NCBI GenBank assembly: GCA_022695795.1
Contig: MU404057.1
Span: forward strand, 744,001 to 808,000
DNA from: Biscogniauxia marginata
Taxonomy: Eukaryota; Ascomycota; Sordariomycetes; Xylariales; Xylariaceae
DNA length: 64,000 nucleotides
Direction: 5' to 3'
The position numbers were made by a program, and so were the translations under genes. Shown here in pieces: positions 33,231-45,623 of this stretch (position 1 is the first letter of the stretch; the number at the start of each line of letters is the position of its first letter). The notes below the pieces were generated by a model that worked only from the letters and a program-made list of their open reading frames with translations, had not been told where the DNA came from and made no database searches.

Positions 33231-35427
33231 ATAAATAAATGCATGAGGGGGTGAATAACCCACCGGCCTTTACCGTTGTGTAAGATGATGAAAAGCTGCT
33301 TACGCGATTTTTCGGGCGCACTAGACGGTAATGACGGGATAAGGGATAGAAATCGTATTAGATATCCCTTCTTAATAGATGGCATAGCCCAGGGGAACTT
33401 TATTATTATAACTTGTTTTAGTGGTAATATGGCCTTGATAGTCAATTGCTATTCATGCAAGAAGCACCCGGTATGAAGTTTACGCTCTTGTTTATTCTAC
33501 ATGACGAACGGGTTGCTGCTAGGGGAAAAGAATACACGGCTCCTCTGATTAGACGTTGGATCGCGGCTAAAAATCCCCCTGCCTTGGGAAGAAAAATGCG
33601 AAGACTGACCCTCACGAGGAGGTTACTATCCTAGGAGATTCGTGGATAGCCTACCTACCTACCTACCTACCTCGAAGGCTGTCTTGAGAGATAGTCGATC
33701 CGCTATTATCAAGCAAGGCCGGGTTCATCTCATTGGAGAGACCAATTCTCTTACGATCCTTCAACAGCACACTTTCCCTTTGGATCATCATGGGACGACC
33801 ATATCGTCAATGGTGCCATCGTGTCGTTTAGACATACTAGGTTTAATCTAGGTTGGCGTTAGCAGAGCTCGTTTTTGGTTGGAGGGGAAGAAAAGGAAAG
33901 GAGGCACACACATATCACACCCGCTCTATAAGTCGCGGTTCGAAATGGTCAGCCTTAATTTAGGTTAGATTGGTAGGTTAGGTCAGGTACATACATTGAT
34001 ATATACCCACTTACGTAAAATCATCGAGCAGACTAATGATCCCCAATGAATCGCTGTCGCGGCGCTTGTTCGGTGGGCTTAATATCAGGGAGATCATATA
34101 CATATACCTAGGTAGGTACCTTCATTTGACTAAAAAGTATTTAAATAATAGCACATAATTTTTACTATAATTTCTTATATGAAGAAAAGGAAAAAGGATG
34201 ACCCTCATGATAAATACCAAAATTTAAGAAGTAAAGCAGCTATAGTAGCATTTGAATTCAACTCAATTCTAGGGGGAGCAAATTCTTACAACCTACTACT
34301 ACCTTACTCTAGTACCTAATCTCGGCTCTCGGCTCCGGTTTTTCATATTTATCGTTCGGCGGAACCGGAACCCCGGGCTCTCGGTAAATAAATCATGCCG
34401 AGTTGTCGACCAACCTGGGAGAACGTAGGTAGGTACCCTACCTACCTTGAAACTGCGAGACAATTGAATGATTTTGCTTACGACTTGTTGTCGACGGGCA
34501 AACGCCCCCTCCGGGTTTCACGGAGCTGCGCAGTCGATTTCCTCAAAGGAGTCTAGCTCGGATGACCGTAACACGAAGGGTCAATCGGCTCGGCGCAATT
34601 CGCGAGGCCCTCGCGGCCTGACTTTGGTCCGATTCTGTGAGACAGGCTTGGAGGGAGGGGAGGAGTAAGAGGAGGAGAGGGGACAACTTGACTTGTTACA
34701 GTGAAAAAGGGTGGGATGGAAAACAAGCCATTGGTTTGCGGCGCTCGCCTCGCAGGTCGTATTTATCAGGTGATAATAGGTAAGGTAGGTCAGGTAGTTT
34801 CATTAGGTAGTTTAGTAGGTATGCACCGTGCTTGCTTGTGGTCCTGCGGCTCGAACGTTCAAAAGCTACCACCTCAGGATCATAAAATCCGGGGTTGGAA
34901 GTAACCATGATCACCTAAATGGTTGATGACTGCATTTCCGAACCAAACTCACGATAACAGCATTCTTATGCTAGTGTTTATGCATACTTTTCTGTTTCCA
35001 ACCAATAACATTTCAGGCTTACTCCAACGCTTACTTCCATCGTCCCCTCGAAATTGAGTATTTCAGGCGGTAGGTATGTGTTGTTTTCAAGCATGAATAT
35101 AGGCCATTCAATTCCCCGGCTTAGTAAAACTTGGGGAATATGACTTCTTATGGCTCTTACTCTTCTTAACCGCATATAACCGGAACTGAGGATTGCTATT
35201 GTCTTACCTACTAACTCCTTACTTACAGCAGAATCCGTAGCGGGCAACATGTATGCAAGAATGCCGCGCCTGGGAGCCATGCCGATCATCCCTGCACCCC
35301 CAGCGGACACGGACTGGGACACTAGCGTGATGGCTGGTCGTGTGAACCTGGACAGGTTGCCGCAGGACAGGCGACACAGCGGATGGGAAGAAGTCGAGAG
35401 GAGGTGGACAAGCCAGAATCCGGGATC
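33231..35427. other. Intergenic with CCTA repeats
   Basis: No confident gene. A CCTA run lies at 33651-33672 and further TAGGTACC-type motifs are near 34108 and 34428. A plus-strand frame at 35249-35455 with plausible codon use ends at the same donor as the first exon of the next gene and may be its true 5' exon. Confidence 0.5.
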
Positions 35428-36323
35428 ATGCTTTTCGACGACGAAGACGAGGTAAAACGAAATTCTGTGGGAGCTATTACGTTCGCTCGGAGCCGTCGCA
35501 ATGCTGTGGGGGGTGGCTGACTTGAAGCTCGCAGTGAACGGCCGAGGAGAGATCAGGAGGACGTCACGCAAAGTTTCCCCGATCCACATCTATCGATTCT
35601 GCCCCCGAATTTCATGTCCGACTTCCGCATGAAAGTCACGTTGGATCCGAAGTCGGCATCGGTCGCCGTCGGTGACGGTGACGGTAAGAAACGGACCACG
35701 TTTACCGAAGGCGTATGGTCGGGCCAGCTTGGCCGCGGTATCGTTGTTGTAAGTCCTCATTCGCATCAGCATTTTTGATGATATAATTTGGCTGTCGAGG
35801 CGCTGACTAGCCCCGATAATAAATAGGGTGGTGAGCAAGACAGTCGGGACTTGGTATACGGGAAGACGCTAGCGACCCAGATCGAGGCTACGCACCGCCT
35901 TCAAACAGGCGACGAGCCACCTGCATAGTAAGAATACCGCTTCCGCACCTACCTAGGTATTAGGGGTTAGGTACATTCATCCTAGGACAAGTTGCTCACA
36001 AACAACATCTGATAACAGTATCGAGTGCACGACCCAAGGCTTCCGCCTGGGACCTCCCGAGGTGATGCAGGTCCTGCCAGATCCGGCGAACTCAGGATGG
36101 GCAGATCCCACGCTGTGCCAGTACCGGGTGTTCATCTCCATGAAGACCACGGACGAGCGGTACGCGGAGAAGGTCAACGTCGGGATGTGGGTGGGGTGTT
36201 GTCGCTGGAAAGGCCTGGAGGTCGTGTACGAGTAAGTCGTGGCAACAAACTATGCACTTGCCCCTATTCACGAGAACTCGTCAAACTAACGGTCATCGGT
36301 ATAGTGCGTATAGGATAAACTAA
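35428..36323 (+). CDS. DUF3237-family protein
   Basis: Function is unknown. Exons 35428-35451, 35557-35748, 35827-35927, 36019-36231 and 36305-36323 give 182 aa. The family signature is clear in the second half: DLVYGKTLATQIEATHRLQTGD, IECTTQGFRLGPPEVM, QYRVFISMKTTDERYAEKVN and the closing GLEVVYDAYRI, which resembles the typical VVYDxYxV end. The DUF3237 fold is a small beta barrel. Two starts are possible. ATG 35428 with acceptor GATCAG (35556) gives MLFDDEDEEDVTQSFPD. Alternatively, ATG 35249 in another phase uses the same donor with acceptor GCAAAG (35573) and adds about 66 residues. Both keep SFPDPHLSILPPNF in frame. The last exon encodes only six residues. No catalytic residue can be named. 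Confidence 0.75.
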
Positions 36324-37364
36324 AATAGTGTCTCTCTCCGTGCTGTTTCTCATAGCAAAAGCAAGTGTCATCATCCATGTGGTGTTGGAAGTTTAGCGAG
36401 TTATTTGCACAACTGCCTTTTCTGTTGAGAGATATTTGCAAATGAGCATCGGCGTTGGACCTAAAGCAATGAGCACCGAATACCCTTTCATTTTTCGATA
36501 CTTTTCTTAGACTATGGAACTATACTCAATCTACTAAGTTGGTGATTTTAGCGAGCCCAGTATTTCTCCTTCTCGAAGTAATAGTATGACTGTGAAATTT
36601 TTTTTGGTGTTGTTCTGGGGATCCTAGCAGGTTTGGCAGTGCCATCGCGATCGGAAACCTACCAATGCACGATGAGGTACGACGACGTGTAGCTTGCATG
36701 CTTTCTACCTAGTCATCCCAACTGAATGGTGTTGGTTTTCTAGGCCGCCAGGGATCGGTAGTGTCAAGTTGGGGGCTGACCTAGACGGCTTTCCCAAACG
36801 CACTAACGCATAAGCAGGCTTACGGCACAATTTGGGGGGGCATCCGGACATTCTGTAGATCAGCTGGCAAGTTGGGATGATGATGGCATCTTTGCGACGT
36901 CAAGGGGGAAACTACATCCCAGATTCAGATGCTTGGCAAGACCCTGAAAAGAAAGACCCCCAGAATGTTAGGGGTCTTCTCAGGCTGCATCCCTTAACCC
37001 AATTTCGTCACTGGCTCGCCTGTGATTGGCTGCCGACTTTATCTGGGTTATCTTGATTGGATTGTCCCGCACGATCAGTACGTCATTTGGGACGATCCCT
37101 CCGTCAAGCATCATCGCCAACTTCTCGGTAGACCCTGGATGATTGGACCAGAAACCGGTTTGTATCACAAATCACAACACGTACAACGGTACTCGATGTT
37201 TAGATGCACGAAGCCATCGAGATGTTCAAATACCGACAAGTTTCCCTCCTTTCCCGAGGTTGAGGCAATTCTTTATTTCCCCCCAAAGACTCTAAACTCA
37301 CTCTAAACCTCCTAACTATCAGTTAACTTAACTCACCACCATTGTACCCTCATCCATAATCAAA
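36324..37364. other. Intergenic, promoter of the 37365 gene
   Basis: No gene recognised. Several ATTGG pentamers (CCAAT on the minus strand) occur at about 37025, 37057 and 37142, within 350 bp of the next start codon. The last 60 bases are A/C-rich as in fungal 5' leaders. Confidence 0.5.
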
Positions 37365-38168
37365 ATGCCTTTCTTCTCTAGCCGCAAGCCCGAGGACGAA
37401 GTTGTCGAGGAACCGGCTCCTCTCCCGGAGAAGAAGCACAGTCTCTTCGGCAGCCGCCACCGCTCCCCGTCGCCCTCGTCCACGGTCCGCAGCAGCACGA
37501 CCAGCAACTCGCGAAACTCAGGTACGTCATCCTACCACACCAGCCGGGGTAATACAGGCCCTACCCTATCCTACCTTACTTGATCCTACCAGCCTACCCA
37601 ACTACTTACCTACCTATCTATCCTATTCTTCGTCCACCAACATAGTAACACATCATCATCATCATCACAATCTGCCCAACCCAGGTAACCAAAAAACTAA
37701 TCAAACAACCCGCTCCCAATAGAAATATCCTCCCCCTCCCGCCATCGCAGCGTCCTGCAGCGCACCTTCGGCAACGGCAGTGGCAACAACCCGGACGTGG
37801 ACCCGTCGATCACGCAGGCGCGCGAGCGCGTCATGGCAGCCGAGGCCGCGGAGCGCGAGGCCGATCGCGCGCTCGAGGCCGCCCGCGTCCAGGTCCGCGA
37901 AGCCCGAGCCGAGGTCAAACGCCTCGAGGTCGAGGCCGCCGAGGAGGCCCGCCGCGCCAAGATCAAGCAGTACCACGCCCGCGAGGTCTCGAAGCGCGGG
38001 AAGCAGCTCGGCCGTGAGTCTCTATCCCTCTATCCCTCTCCCTACTATTTTTTTTTTGTTTTCTGTTTTTGTTTATCGTAAATGAAATGGTGGTGGGCTT
38101 GTAGAGTGTGGGATTATTAAATGGATGACGCTAATGTGATTTGTGAACTTAATAGGACACGATCTATA
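37365..38168 (+). CDS. Small conserved charged helical protein
   Basis: I do not know a function. Exons 37365-37521, 37723-38013 and 38155-38168 give 153 aa. The protein starts MPFFSSRKPEDEVVEEP, has a Ser/Arg-rich segment with KKHSLFGSRHRSPSPSS, then a long Ala/Glu/Arg helix from about residue 75 to 135 that is predicted coiled coil, and ends KRGKQLGRHDL. The last exon contributes only four residues plus stop, but the join CGA CAC GAT is in phase and the acceptor (TTAATAG) follows a plausible branch site. The overall plan (MPFF start, KKHSLF, charged helix, LGRH end) resembles a short protein I associate with other Pezizomycotina genomes, which supports the exon chain. No membrane segment or catalytic motif is seen. 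Confidence 0.75.
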
Positions 38169-39139
38169 ACCTTCCTCCAGGTTTCCAAAATATCTCAGTT
38201 ATTCATATTAGGAGAAACGACATCGTCATATACAAACTCCATCAACAGAGCAATGCCACTGCTATCTACTTTTTCTTAAATCGTCTTTAAAGTGTTTCAT
38301 TATTGTTGGAGTGCATCCATTGTATTATTAAGACCAAATATCAGCGACGAGTTACGCGGGGAACCTCAGCGAAGACAAACAAGACTTTTGTATAGAGGAA
38401 AAGAAAATATTATTATTTATATCACTTATTGTATTATTAAATACTGTAAGGCTCGCGGAATCTTTGAAAATTAAAAAGAGTTTGTTTATTTTATTGCACG
38501 TATATACTTTATCTATCCGGGATAATACGTAAGCAGTTCTATAACAGGCACCTAATGTTGATGAGTAATTAGGTCTACATATATGTGTAATTGAGATATT
38601 CCTATTTTTAGCAATTACTAGGTACCGATATAGTCTGTTAACCTAGTTGTATTCATTTACTTGTGGGGTTAAAGGAGTCTATGCCTTTCTCAGGTTGTAT
38701 GTCCTGCCGGCAAGGATTTAGCATCCAATCCTTCGGTGTCGACAAGATCTGCCGGGGGGTTTAATCAAGTGTGCTATGCAATCGCCAATCCACTACGAAG
38801 ACAAGTGTAAAATGTAATGTAATCCATATGTAAATACAACATAGCGAGTTATAATCATTGCTTAGCCCTAATTTCGGTGACGATGACTGACTATAACATA
38901 ACAAAGTCAAAAACCTATCAGAGACTGGAAGGCCTAAATCCCATTATTCGCTATGTGCGGCTGTGGGAATATTAGGTCCGACTGGGCTAGGTTCAGGTGA
39001 TTTGAGGTAAGTATACGTGAGACCCGACAATTATGCCTAATCTTACATCAGCTTCAAGCCCTCGAGTAGATATGGCAGGCCTTTCCCTAGTTTCAGTTGA
39101 ATCAAATGTCGTACTACTATAAGTCAGCTTTGATTCGTT
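38169..39139. other. AT-rich intergenic stretch
   Basis: This stretch is strongly AT-rich between about 38270 and 38660 (ATTATTATTTATATCACTTATTG-like composition) and has no coding frame. It resembles decayed repeat DNA, possibly mutated by RIP, but no element boundary is visible. Confidence 0.5.
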
Positions 39140-41241
39140 ATGGCCGAAGCTCAATGTAGGATTCGCTCAGAACTTGAGAATACCAAGGATTGGGGGACGT
39201 TTATGCGTTTCTACCAAGGGTTTTCTTTCTCGGAGGTGAAATCCTCGGCGGAAAATGGCTGCGAATGTTGTGAGGTCCTGCTCCAAGGCCTTCGACATTT
39301 CCACAGCAATGTCGACGAAGCCAAGTCAGTCGCTCCGAAAGCAAATCACCCGGGAGGGCCGCTCCAGGTTCACTATTATCCAGTCGCGTGGCTCTCTTTC
39401 TACACCCTCGAAGGTACGAAGCTGGCCCTAGTACACGTCACACAAGTTGACATCTTTCCATCAATGTCAAATGCTATTAATTTGAGGTCGTACTAAAGTA
39501 TTCATAGGGAAGCCTTGCAAATGGGCGACGATTGGCGCCGCACGCCCGGAGCATGTAGAAGCAACTCACCCTGAATCTATCAGGACAATGCAGGCGTGGA
39601 TAAACAGATGCGTCAATCAGCATCCTAAGTGCTCGCCAATAGGTTCTTCATTGCCGACCAGAGTCGTTGCCGTGGGCGGTGGCGATATAGAACCATATAT
39701 TTATGAATCAGGGAGAGAGTGTGCCCAATACGTAGCGCTCTCACATTGCTGGGGGCGTAAGCAAATGTTCACGACAACCACCGCGACATTGGGAGAAAGA
39801 AAGAGACGCATTCCAATAGATACTCTCCCGCGGACCTTTCGCGAAGCGATACTGGTCACCCGGTCCTTGGGCATACCTTATATCTGGATAGATTCCTTAT
39901 GTATCTTGCAAGATTCGAAGGATGATTGGGCTATCGAGTCAGCCCGGATGAGCTCCGTCTACTCGAATGCCATCGTGACTCTAGCGGCCGACGGCTCCCC
40001 GGACAGCCATGGTGGACTTTCGAAACCGAGCCCTTCTAACCTTGATGCGACTCGTGCTTTTACTATTCCTCTCCCCGGTGATAATAATGTCTATGTCTGT
40101 AAAGGGCTAATCGGTGACTCTTCGTCTCACTTCGAAAAGGACCAGCCACTCCAGGATCGTGCTTGGTAAGAAGCCCTAGGTGCGAATTGTGAACTTGTCC
40201 TCTACCTCAGCGTTCAATTCCTAACCGAAGTGCCCTACGTGAAGTGCTTCAGATTGAAAGGCATCTAAATACGTTCTATCGTTACATTCGTGCTAACATT
40301 GTACTTCCCTCAACTTTTACAGGGTTTTCCAAGAGCGGGTCCTCTCCCGGCGGATTATACATTTCACAACCACGAAGATGATCTGGGAATGCAAGGAGGA
40401 GGTATGCTCTGAAACGAGCTTCTTCCCATCACGTGGAGAGGATACAGGCAGCTTTTTCAGTCTCCAAAAACAACATGACTATTCGTGGAGCGCATATGTC
40501 AACGAATACACGCGGAAACAGCTTACTTACACCACAGATCGCCTTGCCGCAATCGCCGGAGTCGCAGACACAATGAAAGAGAATGCGTCTGCGGACTACG
40601 TAGGAGGCCTCTGGAGATCAGAACTACCCCTTTCCCTATGCTGGGAGATCAACAGGTACGGGTCTGATCCTCCAAACCTGCTCCCAAGCCGTCGGCAACA
40701 ACAATACTGCGCGCCGAGCTGGTCGTGGGCTTCCGTAATCCATTCAATTACCAGCGGGTATATACCACCGCGGCTATCTGACGACAGGCCTGTTTCCGAA
40801 GTCCTGGAAGTCGACTTCACGCTGGAGACCCGGAATCCGTTTGGCAATCTAGAAAAAGGACACATCACGCTCAGAGGGCCCTTGATCCCCGTGGCGCTGA
40901 GCGACCGGAATACTGTCCCTCACCATGGATTCGAGGTGCGGCCGTTGGCGAGTGTGCTTCATATACCATCCATCAAGCACGCTTGGGAATTCAAGCAGGA
41001 CGTGGACGAACCGGAGTACGAATCCAGCAGGGATACACCGTTGTTTGCTCTGGTTATATCAGTAGGGAGAGAGACGCAAGAGGAAGCGAAGGGCGTCGTA
41101 CTCAAACATAGCGAGGGGGATAATGCATACACGCGTGTGGGGGCCTTGAACATCGTGCGTTATTGGTCTGAGAATAGCCAACATGCTCGTTGGGATCTCT
41201 CCGAGCTGGAACCTCTGAGAAAGGTTGTCAAGATCATATAG
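39140..41241 (+). CDS. HET-domain (heterokaryon incompatibility-type) protein
   Basis: HET-domain proteins act in fungal non-self recognition and can trigger cell death after fusion of unlike hyphae; most copies are uncharacterised. Exons 39140-39413, 39508-40165 and 40323-41241 give 616 aa. The HET core lies at about 165-260: YVALSHCWG, then IPIDTLPRTFREAILVTRSLGIPYIWIDSLCILQDS, then ESARMSSVYSNAIVTLAA. These are the three classic blocks. The N-terminus has a CECCEVL cluster typical of this group, and the C-terminal half has the usual YAPSWSWAS-like motif, here YCAPSWSWASV. No NACHT, WD40 or other C-terminal partner is attached. The second intron splits the Trp of DRAWVFQER, a conserved junction in this family. 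Confidence 0.92.
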
Positions 41242-43152
41242 CATCTAAGGTAGAACTGGCCAACCTCACGCGCGGTCTAAACAGTATAGATATATCAAAA
41301 CACTACTTCAAGCTTGCAACAAGATCATAAGTTATTACAATGGGACCCAAGCAAGCAGTCTATGGTGTATTTGGTGATATGGCAATCCCTTGATTGAGTA
41401 TACGTAAAAAGGAGAAAGAATATAGGTGTCGTTTGACCTGCTCCACTACTGTGAATTCGACATTCTGTCTCGGATCGGAGTTGATCACATGTCAGATCTA
41501 TTTTGGCATAGCGGCGTCTTTAAGTATTTTAAGGTTGCTGATAGAGGACCCTGATGAGTAAGTCTGGAATGAAGGAGCGGATGTTCTGGAACCTCTCTTT
41601 TTTAAGGTTGTAAGGTTAAGCCGGAAGTGTTGGGGGGAGATCCCACAATCCCTCGGCTTGGCATCTGATCTGAAACGACAAGAAGGGAGAGGAGGGAACA
41701 GGTCCGTTATGTTAATACTAGGTACCTACATTACATTGTTTAGCTATAGATCTGTAGGTAGGCTACAGAATGCTGCAGAGGCAGTTCTAACCTCAATTGC
41801 AAGTGACGTCAGCTTCAATTCGCAACTCGGACAACTCAATAGTGTAGGCAGGTGAGTTCTCTCGCGGAATGTGTATCAATTATCGTAAGACGAAAGTACT
41901 AATCGACTATTGATGGTGCGTCGTGGTTGCGCCATCTTGGCTTGCGTGGCCTCCACGTACCTACCACGTAAAACGGTTGGATCCCAAAGGTCCGGGGTTC
42001 CTCGGACCCAAGTGTCGCTCTTATAACGTATACTAATTACTTAACTAACCATCCTACGCATTGCATGTGCGTCAGTTTCTTGGCACAGATCTTCACTTGG
42101 GAGGTATAGATACAGGATACAGGTATGCACACGGACATAATAGGGTAGTATTTCACCTACACATCCTGGAGAAGGGCTATACAAGCTATACAACACACGA
42201 TACGATATACGCCACAGAGCGTACGTAACACGGTGTTTACTTCGTATTTGCTTATCGATGGCGTGGCGACGACAGCTTAGCGAGGTATAATTGTGAGTGG
42301 GAAAAGTTCTTCCTATTCCTGGAAAGGTAAGGCTCAATCGTTGTTATACATACCTACTACATACGTTGAACTTAAAGTATCGGCTCTTCGGTGGGCCACT
42401 TGTAACTTATATCTACCGCATACCTTAGGTAATCAACGGCGACACTTGGACGGCTGGATAGTGGAATCAAACCGGGAAGCTCCAAACGTGATCTGTTTTA
42501 TTATTTCGTCTGAACATGGAAGGCTTATGTATACACCTTCAGGGGTGAGCTGAAACGTCTACAGATTACCTAGTGGGTGTGGGGGTTACACACCACTGCG
42601 CCGCTTTCGCACTAGCCATCAAAGACCCATGGATAGGTACCTAAAGTCCTTACCTCTCTGGCATGACGGCATACACAAGCTGGAAAGTGGAGCGCAGAAC
42701 TAAGCTTGTGCTGGCTTCGGGGTTCCTGCCAAGCCCACCCTTCGGACCAAAAATCCCAGAATCCAAAAAAATTTACTAGGGACAATCCCCGATAGCTAAG
42801 AAGATGGCCTATCTACCTTAGGTAGCTACATAACTTAGAATTGTCCTGAAACACCATCTGCTTCTATTATTATCTACCTACCTACACCTATTATATTCGT
42901 CGCCTCTCCTTTTCCCTTCGTCTCCAGCCTCCATCTGGTCTTTCACCACTTTTTAAACTTTCTAGACTGTCGATCCGAACTTGCTCCATGCATTTGGACA
43001 AATCACCTTGACGTCTCCAAAGTACCCTCGAGTGCTTGTCGCTTCGAGGCTACGTCTCTGCTGTCATCGCATATCACCACCACGACTCCCGAACTTAAAC
43101 AACATATAACGGACGAAAACGAGAACAAGCAAGAAACCAAACAGCCGCAAAG
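41242..43152. other. Intergenic, promoter of the GT32 gene
   Basis: No gene recognised. TACCTAGGTA-like and CCTA motifs are frequent (about 41717, 42631, 42820, 42875). The last 200 bases are pyrimidine- then A-rich and look like a promoter and leader. Confidence 0.5.
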
Positions 43153-44324
43153 ATGATGCCTTTCAAGAGGGCGATCATATTCGCCGCATTCTTCATAGTC
43201 GTCTTCATATTGCTCCGCCGAACCCACACCTCCAACGATCCCGATCCCATTCCGAGACCTCCCCCCAAGACTGATAGCTCCGACAACGGCCACCTTGGCT
43301 CCTTAAACAATCCCCCGACGACCGAACACGGCTCCAATGCCCCGTCAAGAGACCAGCCCGTCCCTGCTCAGAAAGCGATACAGGACATGTCCAAGATGTC
43401 ACTGTACGACAAGCTGGCTTACCAGTACCCGTACGATGTCGAGACCAAGTTTCCAGCGTACATCTGGCAGACGTGGAAGTGGACTCCTGCGAATGCCGAG
43501 TTTGCCTTCCGCGAGCAGGAAGCCTCCTGGACCAGTCTACATCCGGGCTTCGTCCACGAGGTCATTACTGACCAGGTCGCTCTCCACCTCCTAAGGCTGC
43601 TCTACGCCTCCGTCCCCGAAGTTCTCGAAGCATACGACGCCCTGCCTGAACCTGTCCTGAAGGCCGATTTCTTCCGCTACCTCATTCTCTATGCCCGTGG
43701 TGGCATCTACTCCGACATCGACACCGTTGCTCTCAAGAGCGCCTTAGATTGGATCCCAGATGCCGTGCCCCGGAAAAGCATTGGCTTGGTTATTGGTATC
43801 GAGGCTGATCCTGATCGGCCTGACTGGAAGGACTGGTACAGCCGCAGGATCCAATTCTGCCAATGGACCATCCAGGCGAAACCTGGTCATCCTGTCTTGC
43901 GCGACGTTATCTCGCGGATTACCGCTGAAACTCTCAAGAGGAAGCGCGAGGGCCTCTACGTGTCCAAGGAGAAGAGTATTGTGGAGTTTACAGGACCCGC
44001 TGTCTGGACCGACACCATCTTCGATTACTTTAATGATCCGCGGTACTTCGATATGCAACAGAGTCTGGGCAATATTTCGTACTTGAACTTTACGGGTATC
44101 GAGACCCCCAAGAAGGTGGGCGATGTTGTCGTCCTTCCCATCACGAGCTTCTCGCCCGGTGTTCAACAGATGGGTGCAAAGGACTACGACGACCCCATGG
44201 CATTTGTCAAGCATGATTTCGAAGGTAAGCCCGTCATTCATCAAGTTCTGAAAATCGGTGGCTAATCTGAATAGGCACCTGGAAGCCTGAGAGCGAACGG
44301 CATATTGGTGAAATAACGGGCTAG
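43153..44324 (+). CDS. GT32 alpha-1,6-mannosyltransferase, Och1/Hoc1-like
   Basis: This is a type II Golgi glycosyltransferase that probably adds the initiating alpha-1,6-mannose to N-glycans, or a related step. Exons 43153-44224 and 44275-44324 give 373 aa. Residues 5-22 (KRAIIFAAFFIVVFILLR) form a signal anchor, followed by a Pro/Ser-rich stem. The GT32 catalytic domain starts with PAYIWQTWKW, contains SWTSLHPGFVHEVITD, and has the DXD motif in GGIYSDIDTVAL (Asp188 and Asp190), which binds metal and GDP-mannose in this family. FTGPAVWTDTIFDY and the C-terminal HDFEGTWK are also family features. The short last exon encodes TWKPESERHIGEITG; without splicing the protein would run into KPVIHQVLK. 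Och1 versus Hoc1 cannot be decided here. Confidence 0.88.
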
Positions 44325-45623
44325 GGACTTCTCATTGCACCGCCTACACCATAATTCAGCCTCATGGGTATTCTGCCATATCCAGCGGCGTGCCCCCCAC
44401 AGCTACAACCATTCTTTCCTGGTGTTATCAGAAGCGCCCAGGAAGGCCCGAGATGCACTCGAACTCTGGTGTAGAAATCATGCGAAATGAATGCAGATTC
44501 TGGCAAGCGCAATCCTGGCCGTTGTGAACAGAAGTCGGTTATATTTCTCGGCTACATACGAATGTCACCAGGTTGGCCTACGGGTGTAGCTGTGTATGCT
44601 AGGGGTGGCATAGGAGCGGCATAGGGGTAATCGACTATTGAGTCCTGCGTCCACTACAAGAAATCTCGGGCGTACGACTCTCCCTCGTAGTGCTTTTCTT
44701 GTCGTAATACTCGCCGCCCCGATTGGTCCCATGGCATAAGTGGCCGCTAACCATGGGAATTGTATGCGACATGAAAAAATTAGAACTTCAGCTGGGGTGT
44801 TCAACAAAATAAGACACGTTGGAATGAATCAACTAGGGATCATCGGGTGGCTGGGAACCAAAGAAAAGGGGCTTTAATAGCCCCCACGCTGTATATACCC
44901 ACAATGCATGGAAGGGGGGCGTTCGGAAATTTGGGCAGCTCGGCATGCGAAGACTATTGTAGAGTACCGACAGACTTTGAACTTTGATGTTAAAGGATAC
45001 AGTGTTTTCGGTCGAAATGGACATGCCGAAGCTTATTGTGATGACGGGAAAGCAGCCGTCACAGATCAGGTGCGACTTATGTGCATACCCGTCCATCCAT
45101 CGCGACGACATTTCCCCACTTCTCCGCATGCTAATAAAGTATCGGCATCCGTCCGGATAACCGTATTGACCCCGCCTAACGGCGCCCCCGCAAGATCTCC
45201 AATGTTTGAGTTCAGATACCCGTTACCCCCCCTTACTTAGGTACATATGCCCTCAGTTTTGAGGGACTTGTCAAGAGGGGTGGGTTCCCTCGCTCTCGTC
45301 GAATCATGGAGATGAGGCACTAGCACATAAATCAGATGAATTTCCGAAGCCGGGCGAGCGAGCCATGCTCCTCCCCCATCCTACCACCTGCTTGCCGTTG
45401 CTTTCGGTAAATCCAACGGCAAACCTTTTCGAGGGCGAGAGATGTGCAGCTACTAGGTAGAGAGAGTAGTGAAGTCCCGAGCTGCAGACGGAACACATAG
45501 GTATAACCCCTCGCACCAGTTTCTAGTCTCTGGGGTTCGTGGGCATACATTACCTCTGTGCTAGAATATCTAAGGCGGTTTTCCTGCGAGGCTATTAATA
45601 GTTGAGCCGAGCTCGGGAATACT
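44325..45623. other. Intergenic, no gene recognised
   Basis: Only short frames on either strand and no RNA gene that I could support. The 3' part is the promoter of the acyl-CoA synthetase gene. Confidence 0.5.

Noticed and set aside
34978..35589. 203-codon minus-strand frame before the DUF3237 gene
   Set aside because: It overlaps the 5' exons of a better-supported plus-strand gene and has no domain or ATG-context support.
44440..44520. Possible minus-strand tRNA around a GTTCGAG motif
   Set aside because: The B-box match is poor and no paired acceptor, D and anticodon arms could be drawn.
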